From NCBI GenBank assembly GCA_003996215.1, contig QJPP01007584.1, forward strand, positions 62,001 through 126,000: a DNA stretch of 64,000 nt, read 5' to 3'. The position numbers were made by a program, and so were the translations under genes. Positions 1-10,331 of this stretch are shown here, one piece after another. Under the pieces are notes generated by a model. It saw nothing but the letters and a program-made list of their open reading frames with translations. It did no database searches and was not told where the DNA came from. Position 1 is the stretch's first letter. Each line of letters opens with the position of its first letter. The stretch is from Jaltomata sinuosa (taxonomy: Eukaryota; Streptophyta; Magnoliopsida; Solanales; Solanaceae).

Positions 1-2141
1 CTAGAACTATGAGCCTCGGTCAGAATCTGCTATCTCAACCCATTATATTTGGCACACATAAGCGAACCTGGTAACAAAGCACACCATCTCCCCCTTGGGA
101 GAAAACATCCACCCACTGCTCATGAACTGCACCCTTAAGATGAAGTAGAATGGGATCCTTGTCTTACTTTGCCTTCACCTCAGCTACAAAAGATGATTCA
201 GCACCATTTTGTACAATCACACCACCTTCTGTCGACTCCATAAGGAGAACTCCCAACCGAGGTAGCCTATGAACCTCTTTAACCAATTCCTTCTTCGCAT
301 CTTCAATGGAAGACACACTTCCCTTAGACAATCTACTCAAAGCATCCTTCACGACATTGGCCTTACCCGGATGGTAAAGCACACTCATATCATAATCCTT
401 AAGGATCTCAAGCCATCTTCTTTGTCACAAATTCAATTTCTTTTGAGTGAACACATACTGAAGACTTTATGATCGGTGAATACATCCACATGCACCCCAT
501 ACAACTAATGTCTCAAAATCTTCAAAACAAAGACCACGGCTGCCAACTCAAGATCACGAGTAGGGTAGTTCATCTCATGAGTCTTAAGCCGCCTCAAAGC
601 ATAAGCAATCACCCTGCCACACTGAATCAAAACACAATCCAAACCAATCCTATAAGCATCACAATACACAACAAAACCATCTGGTCCATCGGGTAGAGCT
701 AACACTAGAGCTGTGGTCAATCTAGTCTTCAATTCCTAAAAGTTTTTCTTACACAAATCGGACTACTGAAATTTTACCTTTTTCTGAGTCAATCAGGCAA
801 AGGGGCAGTAATGGAAGAAAATCCTTCCACAAATCTCATTTAGTCGCTAGCCAAACCCAAAAAGCTCCTAATATCAGATGGGGAAGTAGGTCTAGGGCAA
901 ATCTTCACTGCCTCTATCTTTTGAGAATCAACTCGGATACCATCACTAGTCACAATATGACCCATAAAGGCAACTGACTGCATCTAGAATTTACACTTGC
1001 TAAACTTGGCAAACAACTGCCTCTCGTTGAGAGTTTGCAACACAACCCTCAAGTTGTATGTATGCTCCTCCTCACTCTGAGAGTAGATAAGGATATCATC
1101 AATGAAAACAATCACAAACATATCCAAATACTGCTTGAACACATGGTTCATCAAGTCCATAAAGGCTGCAGGAGCATTCGTTATATCAAAAGACATAACA
1201 ACAAACTCATAATGACCATACCAAGTCTTGAAGGCTATCTTTGGAATATCACACTCTTTAACACGAAGCTGATGATAACCGGATCTAAGGTCAATTTTTG
1301 AGAAGAAACTAGCACCCTGAAGTTGATCGAACAAGATCCTAGGAATGGGATATTTATTCTTGATTGTGACCTTGTTCAATTGACGGTAGTCAATACACAT
1401 TCTATGAGAACCATCCTTTTTTTGAACAAACAAAACTAGGGCAGCCTACGGAGAAATGTTAGGCCTGATGAAACCTTTATCAACAAGATCCTTCAACTGG
1501 TCTTTCAACTATTTGAGTTCCACGGGAGCCGTTCTATAGGGATGAATAGAGATAGGGTTCATATCTGGAAGAAGATATATACCAAAGTCAATCTCTCGCT
1601 CAGGAGGGACTGAGGGAATATCCTTGGGAAACACTTTTAGAAACTCCTTCACAACAGGAACAAACTGAAGGGATGGGGTTTCAAACTCTGTGTCCATAAC
1701 CCGCACTATGTGGTAAACATACCCCTTTGAAATAATCTTCCTAGCCTTAAGATAAGATATGAAGCGACTTTTCAAGGAAGGGGGACTACCTTGCCAATCT
1801 AAAACGGGTTCATTAGGAAACTTGAAACTGATAACCCAAGTATGAAAATCAACAGAAGCATAACATGCATACAACCAATCCATACCAAGAATGACATCAA
1901 AATCAGTCATCTCCAACTCTACTAGATCCGCTGAAGTGACTCTATGAAGGACTGAGATAGGGCAATTTTGGTAGATTCTTTTGGCTAAGACTGACTCACT
2001 AACAGGAGTAGAAACACAAAAGGGTTCTAAAAGTGATTCAGGACATACTTTGAATTTGCATGCTATATAAAGGGTCACAAAATATAAGGAAGCACCGGGG
2101 TCCAAAAAAGCATACACATCTAAAGAGAACACTTTCAACAT
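1..2141 (-). pseudogene. pol: E1 pol: protease-RT-RNase H-integrase start, broken
   Basis: The protease lies at 2141-1509, with the active-site loop LDPGAS and the conserved DVILGMDWLYACYASV stretch. An in-frame stop ends this frame at the protease-RT linker (about 1510). RT follows at about 1500-800; its catalytic box FIDDIL (about 1092-1106) is intact, but two residues are missing just after YPIPR, where relatives read YPIPRIDDLFDQ. RNase H is at 732-505 and its C-terminal DALSRL at about 340. The integrase N-terminal linker (GGVIVQNGAESS) is near 210 and the frame then breaks. Only the beginning of integrase is in the window. Several stops and frame changes separate the domains, so this is a pseudogene. 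Confidence 0.92.
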
Positions 2142-2174
2142 ACTAGTAACAACATATGGGGAACTCTCCTGATC

Positions 2175-3346
2175 CTAACGGGAGGACATAGCATAAAGAC
2201 AGGTTTGGCGCTGATTACCAGAACTAAAAGTTGTGCCCTGCTGGGCTGGTCTACCTCCTGAAGTTGTTGGGGTAGACTGAGTCCTACCTCCATGTCCCTT
2301 CCTAGCTGAAAGGCAATCTTTGATACTATTTATAGGTTGACAACAACCAAAGAAACCCTCTTTATCGGCCAAGCACTCACCGGGGTGATTCTTCCCACAC
2401 CTGGTACAAATAAGGAAAGAAGGCCCCTTGCACCACTACCCTGAGACTGGGGATAGGAACCAGATCCCATACTACCCTATCATGACGAGGCCTCTGAGCC
2501 TGGTTAGGAGCACTAGCATAAGAATTAATTGATCCTGATGACTTCTTCTGGAAAGAGGAGCGATGTCCCCCTCCGGACCTGTGATGACCAAAACCTGATT
2601 CCTCGGATCTAGGCCCTCTTATTCTCCCTCGCCATCTCTCTTTGCTTGTCACCCTCAATCTGATGGTCATGAGTCAGTAGTAAGAAAATGTTCATATCAC
2701 TTAACAACAAAGCAAACCTACGCTCTTTCTTCACCACATCAGAAACCCCATATATGAACTTGCTCAGTTGATCATGCGGGTCCGCTACCATGGAGGGAGA
2801 ATATCTAGACAACTGAGTGAACTTCAGACTATACTCTTGAACCTACATCGAACCATATCTCAAGTTCACGAATTCCTCCACCTTTGCTTGCCTCAACTCT
2901 CGGGGAAAGAACCTACCAAGGAAGGCCCTTTTAAAATACTCCCAAGTCATGGGGACCGCGTCCCTCACTCTAGCCTCCTTCCATTGTATGAACCAAATAT
3001 GAGCTACATCCTTGAGTTGATAGGATGCAATCTCAACACAATCAACCCAAACCACTTGCATAACTTCGAAGATCTTCTTCACTTCATCAATAAAGTTGAG
3101 CGGGTCCTGACTCACTTTTGAACCCCAAAATTCGAGTGGGTTCATACGGATAAAGTCATAAACTCGGGCTGCTAGCCCACCTTAAGGGTGGAATGGGGCA
3201 GGAGCCTGTTGATTTGCCTAAGTGGCCAAATTCTGGGCTAGCAAATGGATGACATTTATGAATTCCTCATTCGTGACATCGGGGAATAGAACCGGAAGAA
3301 CAACATTACGCGTGGCTGGGGAAGGCATAGCACGTCCATGAGGCAT
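2175..3346 (-). pseudogene. gag: E1 gag (capsid-nucleocapsid), broken
   Basis: The likely start is the ATG at 3346 (MPHGRAMPS), by analogy with E4 and E13, whose gags start with MPxRAAQN-like sequences at the same distance from the primer site. Two in-frame stops precede MNPLEFWGSKV at 3145. The capsid core follows (KKIFEVMQVV, QLKDVAHIWFIQWKEAR, FLGRFFPRELRQAK) and continues in another frame (LSRYSPSMVADP). The nucleocapsid has one good CCHC knuckle (CTRCGKNHPGEC). The second is degenerate (FFGCCQPINSIKDC), having lost the first cysteine position and the histidine. The protein would form the virus-like particle and bind RNA in the cytoplasm; this copy cannot be translated whole. Confidence 0.9.
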
Positions 3347-3455
3347 AATCTGAAATGTACAAGATAAGGTTTAGAGGGACATAAGAGTTAAGATCTATTA
3401 CATGACATGATCATGAAAGAAGTGAAGTTTTCTATGACATCTCATAGCTTCCCTC

Positions 3456-3485
3456 TCATATGTGTGGCGCGCTTCACACACATAA
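3456..3485 (-). other. E1 leader hairpin with palindromic GCGCGC loop
   Basis: On the transcript strand an 11-pair stem (two pairs G-U) encloses the 8-nt loop AAGCGCGC, which holds the self-complementary hexamer GCGCGC. It lies about 55 nt downstream of the primer-binding site. The same structure occurs in E4, E5, E7 and E13. Seen directly by pairing the bases; a role in RNA dimerisation is inference. Confidence 0.6.
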
Positions 3486-3537
3486 AAAAGACTCTACTCG
3501 ATGTGGATTTCAGACATCCTAGGACTCTTGAACCTGA

Positions 3538-3550
3538 GGCTCTGATACCA
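3538..3550 (-). other. E1 primer-binding site (tRNA-Met type)
   Basis: The minus strand reads TGGTATCAGAGCC, the usual plant site complementary to the 3' end of initiator tRNA-Met. It lies 4 nt downstream of the LTR end at 3555. Confidence 0.9.
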
Positions 3551-3554
3551 AGTT

Positions 3555-5632
3555 TGTCAAGCCCCGAGGTTACCCCCTAGACATAACACAAGACTTGGGA
3601 CCAAAAGTGCCCCAACATAACCCTTGGTCATAGTATTCTCAAGCATAACAAAGATAAGCGGAAGCACAATAGATAAAGTCAGAATAGCATAATATAGAAT
3701 CAAGTCAAATAGGAATAAAAAATCCATAAGAAGACTCAAATACTGTTTATGTCTGAAAGCCTCTACATGACATAAGGAGTTGTTAGGACAAGACCCTAGC
3801 TAACTCAAAGTATGGAAGTAAGAAATCAACACTCTAAAATTTTACTAGTCCTCGACCTAAGAGGACTCACCACCAGTTGACAGAAAGTGGCCTGGAAGCT
3901 CTAGCCACGTGTCTGGGAAGGAACACCTGAATCTGCATCATCAAAGGATATAGCGCAAGATATGCATCAGCACTATAGGATGTACCGAGTATGTGAGCAA
4001 TGCATGAATCATGATAAAAACAGTTTAAAACATGCTGGAATGAACTTGTTACTTAAATAAGGACCATGAATAAATATTAAGGTATAAAACATAAAACATG
4101 AAATAAAGCTTAAGTTTCATAGTATAGAATCATATAACTTCATAGCTTGAAAATAAACATGTGGGAGTTTGTTTTAACCGACATAAACCATGAATGGAGT
4201 CTGATGTATACGCCCCATCTAAAGGAACCAATATACCTTCCTAGAGTATAGAGGCATAACTGTGGCGTGATCACAAAGAAATCTGATGCCCAATAGAGGG
4301 GACTTAAAACCTATGAGGGCACATAGTTCTGGGACCTTGGGTAATCTCACCCGGTCCAACTCCATGCTAAATACTACTCCCAAAACATATAACATGTGCT
4401 CACATACATGTGACATATCTGATGCCAATCATGTTCTTAACTTGTTCATACTTCTTCATACTTGTTTATACTTGTTCATACTTGTTCATACTTATTCATA
4501 CTTGTTCATACCCCGGATCGTCATACTACTCATGATTTTTTAGTTTAGAAAATGTCTCATAAGCATTGATGGAACATCAGGTGTCTTGTCTTGCATCATA
4601 CTTCATAACATGAAAAAACTTGCATACTTCATGACTTGTAAAATTTGCATGGCTCTCATTCAATTTTCATAAAACATATACTTTCATAGAATCATAGGAA
4701 CTAGTCATACACATGCTTGAAAATCCATGAAAAACATACTATCAAACCTAATTTGCTTAAATCAATTCCATGCATGTAGAAATTTCCATGGTTAAACTTC
4801 AATTCATGAAATAAGAGTTATCATGTAAAACCCATGCATAATCATGCATTTTAATAGTAATTCCATAATCAAATCATGAGGAGATCATATTTGGCAAAAC
4901 CCATAAGAATTGGATAAGAACCCTAATTTGAAAGTTCATGAAATCAAAATTTGAATTAGGGGTTTTAGGCACAAGGGTGACAGGAATCCATTGTTGATTA
5001 CCCACATACCTTGATTGGAGATAACCCACTTGAATTGAAAATACGTAGGAGGCTTAAACTTGGAGCTTGAAACTTGAAGCTTGGAGGGGAGATTTCCCTT
5101 TTTGAGAGAAGAATGAAGATCTTAGGAGGAACTTGGGCTAATAAGGGTGAAAACCCTACTTGAAATAGTCTAAACAATATCATTAAGGAGTTAGAAGGGT
5201 GGGTAATGACTAAAATACCCCTAGGACTTAAATAAGAAATTTTAGGAAACTGGGTTGCCTCACAATCTACCCGACGGGCGTCGAGCCAACGATGGGATTG
5301 GGGGGTTTCCTGGAGGGTTCTTACGACATGGCCCCATGGTTCGTCGTAGCCACGATGCCCGTGGCATATCCCATCGAGGCACCGGGGAGTAGGGACAAGG
5401 CTGCTGGAGGATTTCGATGGTAGGTTCCCACGGGCCGCCACTCCGATGACGCACATCGTAACCGCCCATCGGATAGAGGGGATTTTCTTGGTGGCCGTTG
5501 GATAGTTTCCACGACGTGCCCCATGGCCCATCGCGATAACGAAGCCCGTGGTGGCTGCCCGTGGTGGCCATGCAACTTCCTAAAGTCCTAGATTCTGAGC
5601 TTTTTAACTGGATCGAATTCTGGAGTGTTACA
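3555..5632 (-). repeat. E1 5' LTR
   Basis: The LTR is 2078 bp, from TGTAACACTCC at 5632 to ...CTTGACA at 3555 on the minus strand, followed by the primer site. Its U3-side end (5270-5580) is rich in CACGGG/CCCGTG blocks. It holds a donor-like AAG/GTATGTGGG (intron start at 5009), an acceptor-like TGATGCAG (end at 3933), and the block around 4310-4390 that is conserved in all related LTRs here. A 10-bp tandem array sits at 4441-4510. Confidence 0.9.
4441..4510. repeat. 10-bp tandem repeat inside the E1 LTR
   Basis: Seven contiguous copies of cttgttcata, each with at most one change. The related LTRs of E12 and E13 show at most one or two degenerate copies at this place, so the array expanded in the E1 lineage. 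Confidence 0.9.
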
Positions 5633-5790
5633 ATGGTGCAACGAATGACACCATAAATCTAAAATGACAGAAATAAAGATCATTCAAAAAGTGCAAAAAA
5701 GATAAAAGATTGTCTAATAGGGACCCTCCATGGGCAAATAAAAGCAGTAAAAGAAGAGGATGAGGGGTAGTAAATGATCGGGCCGCTCCA

Positions 5791-6879
5791 TCAAATCTCA
5801 TCACTCGAGCCATCAGACTCCTCCTCATCCAACCTGCTGAGGAAGGAGAACTCTTGGGCATCCTCTTCGGTCACCTTGGTAATCTTCTTGTTCAGGGTGA
5901 GGGACTTGATTCCCTTCCTTATCCACACCATCATCTTATCTCGAGAGTGATAGTTCTTCTTCTATGCATCTAAATCTTCCAAAAGGTCTATATGGGCCTG
6001 TGCCAGAGACTCAAAGGAGGAAAAAGGGACGGAGGTACATGCTAATTTGATGGTCTGGAGGCCAAAGGAGGCACTGTCTCTAATGGAACTAATGACAAAC
6101 CCTCCAGTATGGTCTTCATCACTGCTACATCTTCCCTAAGAGACTTTAAGGTTACCCTACCTAGTGCTGAACTAGCCCCTGCTCCCTCATCACACTAGCC
6201 ACTATTGCTCCCTTCCTCAGACTCATTCATTCTCTTCTTCTTGCTATGGGTGGAAGAAACTTTACTCTCAAAAGATCAAAGGACTTATTAATGTCAGTAA
6301 TGTAGTCAGTAGGCTCTATGGGCACATTCACCCACTTACTACGAGTAGAGATAAGTCAAGGGAAAAAGAGGTCTCTCATATAAAGTGTCATGAAGTATTT
6401 CCACTCCTCCATAATTCTTACACCCACATTTACTAGCACTCTCCATCAAACAAGCCACCATGAGAGCTTAGGGGTAGTTCATATCTGAAGTATACTAGAA
6501 GGATAGACCCTCATGTCCACCAATTGTAGCCACCTTCATGCGTCTGGAGTAAAGTGGAATTTAGTCAACTCTGTGTGTTGACCAGCCTAAGTAATCAAGT
6601 CCTTGTGCTCTTCTAGAATTAATGTCCTTACCAACCATGTCCTATCCTTAGCAGCCCTTCGTGCCAGGTATTTAGTCTTAGGTGGATTTGGCAACCTCAA
6701 AGCCTTATTGATTTACGCAGCAAAGATCCCAATGTTCTTACCCCGAACATAGACTAGGGGGTTCGAGGAGATCCAGTTAATAGTGGAGATAGGGGAACAA
6801 AACACTTGAACCCAATTTTCATTTACTTACTTAGATTTCAGCACTAGTGTAAACCACCTGAATTTCCTTTCTCGACGAT
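5791..6879 (-). pseudogene. Plant 'putative transposon protein' relic, C-terminal part
   Basis: Minus-strand translation gives NPLVYVRGKNIGIFAA, then KALRLPNPPKTKYLARRAA, TWLVRTLILEEHKDLI, LTKFHFTPDA and MEEWKYFMTLYMRDLFFP. A serine- and charge-rich tail follows and ends with LSRLDEEESDGSSDEI and a stop at 5791-5793. I recognise this layout from the abundant Solanaceae proteins annotated as 'putative plant transposon protein' (from memory, not searched). Several stops and frame changes make it a pseudogene. Its N-terminal part lies beyond the solo LTR, at 10176-10331. The biochemical role of the family is unknown to me. The 3' flank 5633-5790 holds nothing recognisable and ends at the E1 LTR. 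Confidence 0.62.
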
Positions 6880-9800
6880 TGTAATGACCCTTTCGGTCAT
6901 TCCTGCATTTTTTCTTTCTTTGTACTATCAAAGCATTATTGTAGTAGCCCCAAGCCATTTATGGCTTTCTGGGACTGGTGGTTTGGTGTCGTAGATATTC
7001 ATTTAGTCGTTATGACCATTTCCCTATGTTAGAGTTTTAACTTAGAAAATCATTGACTTTGGTCAACATTCTTGGTAAATATGCTCAGAATTGAATTCTA
7101 ACAATTTCATTAACTCCGGAGCATATATTTTGGTCTAGTTGGACCCTTGTCCTGGGTCTGGGAACTTTTGGTTTAGTTTTACCTTGCTTTCTATGTTTTC
7201 TGGCAAGTTAAACTTGGAACTTTGACTTTGGTAAAAATTCAAAGAAGACGGCCTTGGATGGAAATTTTGCCAGTGCAGTTAGCTCAGGAATATTGACTTT
7301 AGGCTAGAGGGACCTTTGGCTTGGGTCCCGAGGCTTCTGGACTCATGTTTGGCCTTTAGGTTCCATTTTGGTTAAAATTGGCCTAAAGTTAGTTTTGGGC
7401 GTGGGGCCCACTTTTTATTAAATTGATCTCCGTTGGGAGTTTTGTCAATACCATTGAGTACTGAATGTTATTTTTAGTTGGGTAACATAATTTGTTTGCA
7501 TTTGTGGGACCCCAAATGCATTCTCGAGGGTCCATCCGAGATATTTTTGCGTTGTGTTACAGCTGGTTGTGGTTGCTTCAAGTATGGTACAGCGGCAGGT
7601 TCCTTGGCCTCACTTGCACTATCGTGCATGTTCCTGGGTGTCACGTCTGTAGTGCCTAGCAGCTTTTGTAAAGGGTGCACTTACCCTCGTCGCCCGCTGT
7701 GGTGATGGCGCGCCTGCACCTAGACGGTTGGCAACTTATAAGATGCCTTCTTCTTTATTTCATTCCAAACACTTCCCAAATAATTTTCCTCCATAGATAT
7801 TGAGCTCCAATGCTCCAAATTCTATTCTGATTCATTCCAAGGCTTTGTGGTGGACAAATTCTGATCCATGATCATTTCTCAACTTCTAAGTGGTAAGTTT
7901 TTCTTGTTTAAGCCCGTTATTTCTCCATTGATTCCCTCTTTGGTTTTGAGGTTCTATGGGCTATTTTGAGCCCTTTTGGTGATCAATTTCTGCTCAACAT
8001 TTGATCATTTAGTCCTGGTAGTGTTGGGAGCATTTGTAGTATTTTTGTGTCCAGTTTTGGGTTGCGGGGCCCACAGGTTTGCTTTTGACCCAAATTTTGA
8101 CCCTGCTAATCTTTTAGGAATATGGGTACCATTAGCTTTGTTTTAGCACATATATTACGTTCTTGATAGTGTGTTAGATATTCAGGGCTTCTCAGAGCAG
8201 TTCAGGGTCGGGCTTTGGCTTCCCTACAACTATTCATCGGACGCCAAGTAGGTTACGACTTCCCTACCTTAGACTTTGCATATATAGGCTATAATTGTAC
8301 AATTTAGCATCTTTGGGTTGGGATTACTAGATTTTCAACCCAGACCTTGTCCACTTTCTTTCTGTCTATTTCATTTCATATGTTCATTTTAGTATTCACT
8401 CTCATTTTATGGTATTACCCTTCTGGCCCCTATGTGGCCTTTATTTATGCCATTGGATCATGGAGGGTGGGATATTTGGGGATATCCATGAGTCCTGTAC
8501 ATTGATTTGTGATTATGGAACTAGTTATCTATGTTGTAGAGCGGATTGAGCATATGCAGGGCCGATAGGTTGATTGTGAGTCGTTGGGCTATTGATTGTT
8601 TGCGATCATATCATAATTATCATGAAAAAGGGTTTTCTGCATTTGATTTTACTACTACTATTGCTTCGGGGTAAGTTATCACCAGTTTTCTAACTTTGAA
8701 TGGCCCCGAGGGCTTGTTTTTCATATAAATGACTAAGAGAGGATTTTAACTGGTTTTTATGGATCTTCTTGGAGTAAAAAACATTTTAAGATGATTTTCT
8801 CACTGATTTGAGACTCAACTAGGACGGATTACTAAATTTGATTTACTACTAATTTTGATATGATACTAGGCCTTGTTGGGCCGGAGCGCTAGACATGACA
8901 TCTCTACGGATTTTAGTCTCGGATAGATTCTGGGTACGATTATTGAGATATTGAGAGTTGTATATGATCGTGGAGACCTCTATTGACCTTGACAATCTGT
9001 ACTAGGGGCTAGGGGCCTAACATACCGGAGGAGGGGTATACAGGGTCGTAGAGGTATACGGGGAATTCATTCGATGGGTCATACCTTCTGGGCCTATGAG
9101 CGCGGGAGGAAGTGCATAGGATACCACCTGATTTCATCATATCACATCATAGCATTAGTTTTGTGTTCACCTCTACCCTTTTTTGATGTTTGTTGAGTGT
9201 GCACTCCGATAATATAGGATGTCGGATGGTTTATTTTCATTTGTGTGTGTTCCTTGGGTGTATGGTCACCCGTTGGGACTGTAGGTAGATTAGTTTACTT
9301 GCTTCTGTCATAGAACTTATTCATATTATGGTTACTTATGGGTTATTGTTCAGTTATCTGTACTTTGTGAGTTGTATTTCAAGCATGATTATATTTAATT
9401 GCTTTTCCATCCTTCCCTGTTTATTGAGGTTACTGGTACACCATCATTTTTCTTAAACTCTCTGTATATATTTATTATTGCGAGGATCCAGGTGCATTGT
9501 CTAACCTTTCACCTATGTTCTATGATATATATTTCTTCTGCAGCTAGCATGGTATGTTTGTATTCTCTTTGTCTCTTATATGTGCTAGTTTCTGTGTGCT
9601 TTCCCTATTTGTTTATGTGACTACTCTCTTCCTATCTACTTTATATTGTATTTATATCTTATATGGGCTCAGTCGGCCTATGATGCCTACTAGGTACCCG
9701 TTGGTTTGCAATTGGTGCTCATACTACACTTATGTATCTTCTGGTGCAGATCCTAGTGTGAGCTATCGCCATTGATTACGTGTAGACTCGTGCAGTGCTC

Positions 9801-10175
9801 CCAGACATCCGATACATAGCGTGATCTCCTAGCGACTGTGACTTGACTCTTATCTCTTCTTTTGTACCATGTACTCTTTTTGTTATTCAAAGATAGTTGT
9901 ATATTCTATTTTGTACCCTTTTGTACTTTGTATATTTAGTAGCGGCTCTTATACTGTGATACAAAATCTTGGGATGGTTTAGTTTTCTCTTATATATATA
10001 TATATTCCGATTGCCCTATTTCTCTACTTCTATACCTTGCTTTCATTTGTTATGCTTCTTCTATGTGCTTGCTTAGGGAGTAGTCTATTACTAACCATTC
10101 CGGTCTATGAGAATTGGTTCGCCTACAGAGGGGGGTTGTAGGTGCCATCATGACATGAGAAATTGGGTCGTGACA
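6880..10175 (+). mobile_element. E2: 3.3-kb solo LTR (gypsy family, TGTAATGACC...GGTCGTGACA)
   Basis: Termini are TGTAATGACC at 6880 and GGTCGTGACA at 10175. The flanks acgat (6875-6879) and atgat (10176-10180) form a 5-bp target duplication with one C-to-T change at a CpG. No gag, pol, primer site or purine tract is inside, so this is a solo LTR left after LTR-LTR recombination, or one very long LTR. E8's LTR (49071-51931) and E11 (57859-59134) share its start and internal blocks. A donor-like G/GTAAGTTT is at 7893 and an acceptor-like GGTGCAG ends at 9749. A (TA)8 run is at about 9991-10006. Short open frames here have no recognisable content. Confidence 0.85.
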
Positions 10176-10331
10176 ATGATAGACCTCCAATATTTCCTCC
10201 TCAATCTCTAGCCTTCCAGGCTCTCTCCCTAGACCAAAACCCGCAAGGCTTCTCTCCCGAATAAATCCTTGGGTCCTCTGATCCAAATATTGCTGGCGGC
10301 TCGGCTTGTTTGCAAATATTTTGTAATCCAC
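10176..10331 (-). pseudogene. Plant 'putative transposon protein' relic, N-terminal part
   Basis: An ATG at 10331 opens a frame starting MDYKIFANKPSRQQ and reading up to GRLEIEEEILEVY, where the solo LTR E2 begins. If E2 and one copy of its target duplication are left out, the reading frame continues without a shift into the basic stretch RRERKFRWFTLVLKS upstream of 6840. That supports one ancestral gene split by the insertion. The part C-terminal to it is at 5791-6879. Function is unknown. Confidence 0.6.

Larger units (their letters stand above)
1..5632 (-). mobile_element. E1: Ty3/gypsy Tekay-type element, 5' part
   Basis: Read on the minus strand the order is LTR (5632-3555), tRNA-Met-type primer site, leader hairpin, gag, protease, reverse transcriptase, RNase H and the start of integrase, which runs off the left edge. 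The 3' LTR is outside the window. Coding parts carry many stops, so this copy is not autonomous. The 5 bases right of the LTR (5633-5637, atggt) would be the target duplication; the partner is not visible. It landed just 3' of the plant transposon pseudogene at 5791. Assignment to the Tekay/Del clade is inferred from its close likeness to E4 and E7, which keep the C-terminal chromodomain-like tail. Confidence 0.93.

Noticed and set aside
4441..4510. Possible CRISPR-like array
   Set aside because: The units are contiguous without spacers and lie in a plant retrotransposon LTR.
5260..5575. Three overlapping minus-strand open frames rich in G, R, P and H
   Set aside because: They fall in the GC-rich palindromic repeat zone of the E1 LTR; lack of stops follows from base composition.
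9991..10006. (TA)8 microsatellite
   Set aside because: Ordinary short dinucleotide run inside the solo LTR; no sign of function.
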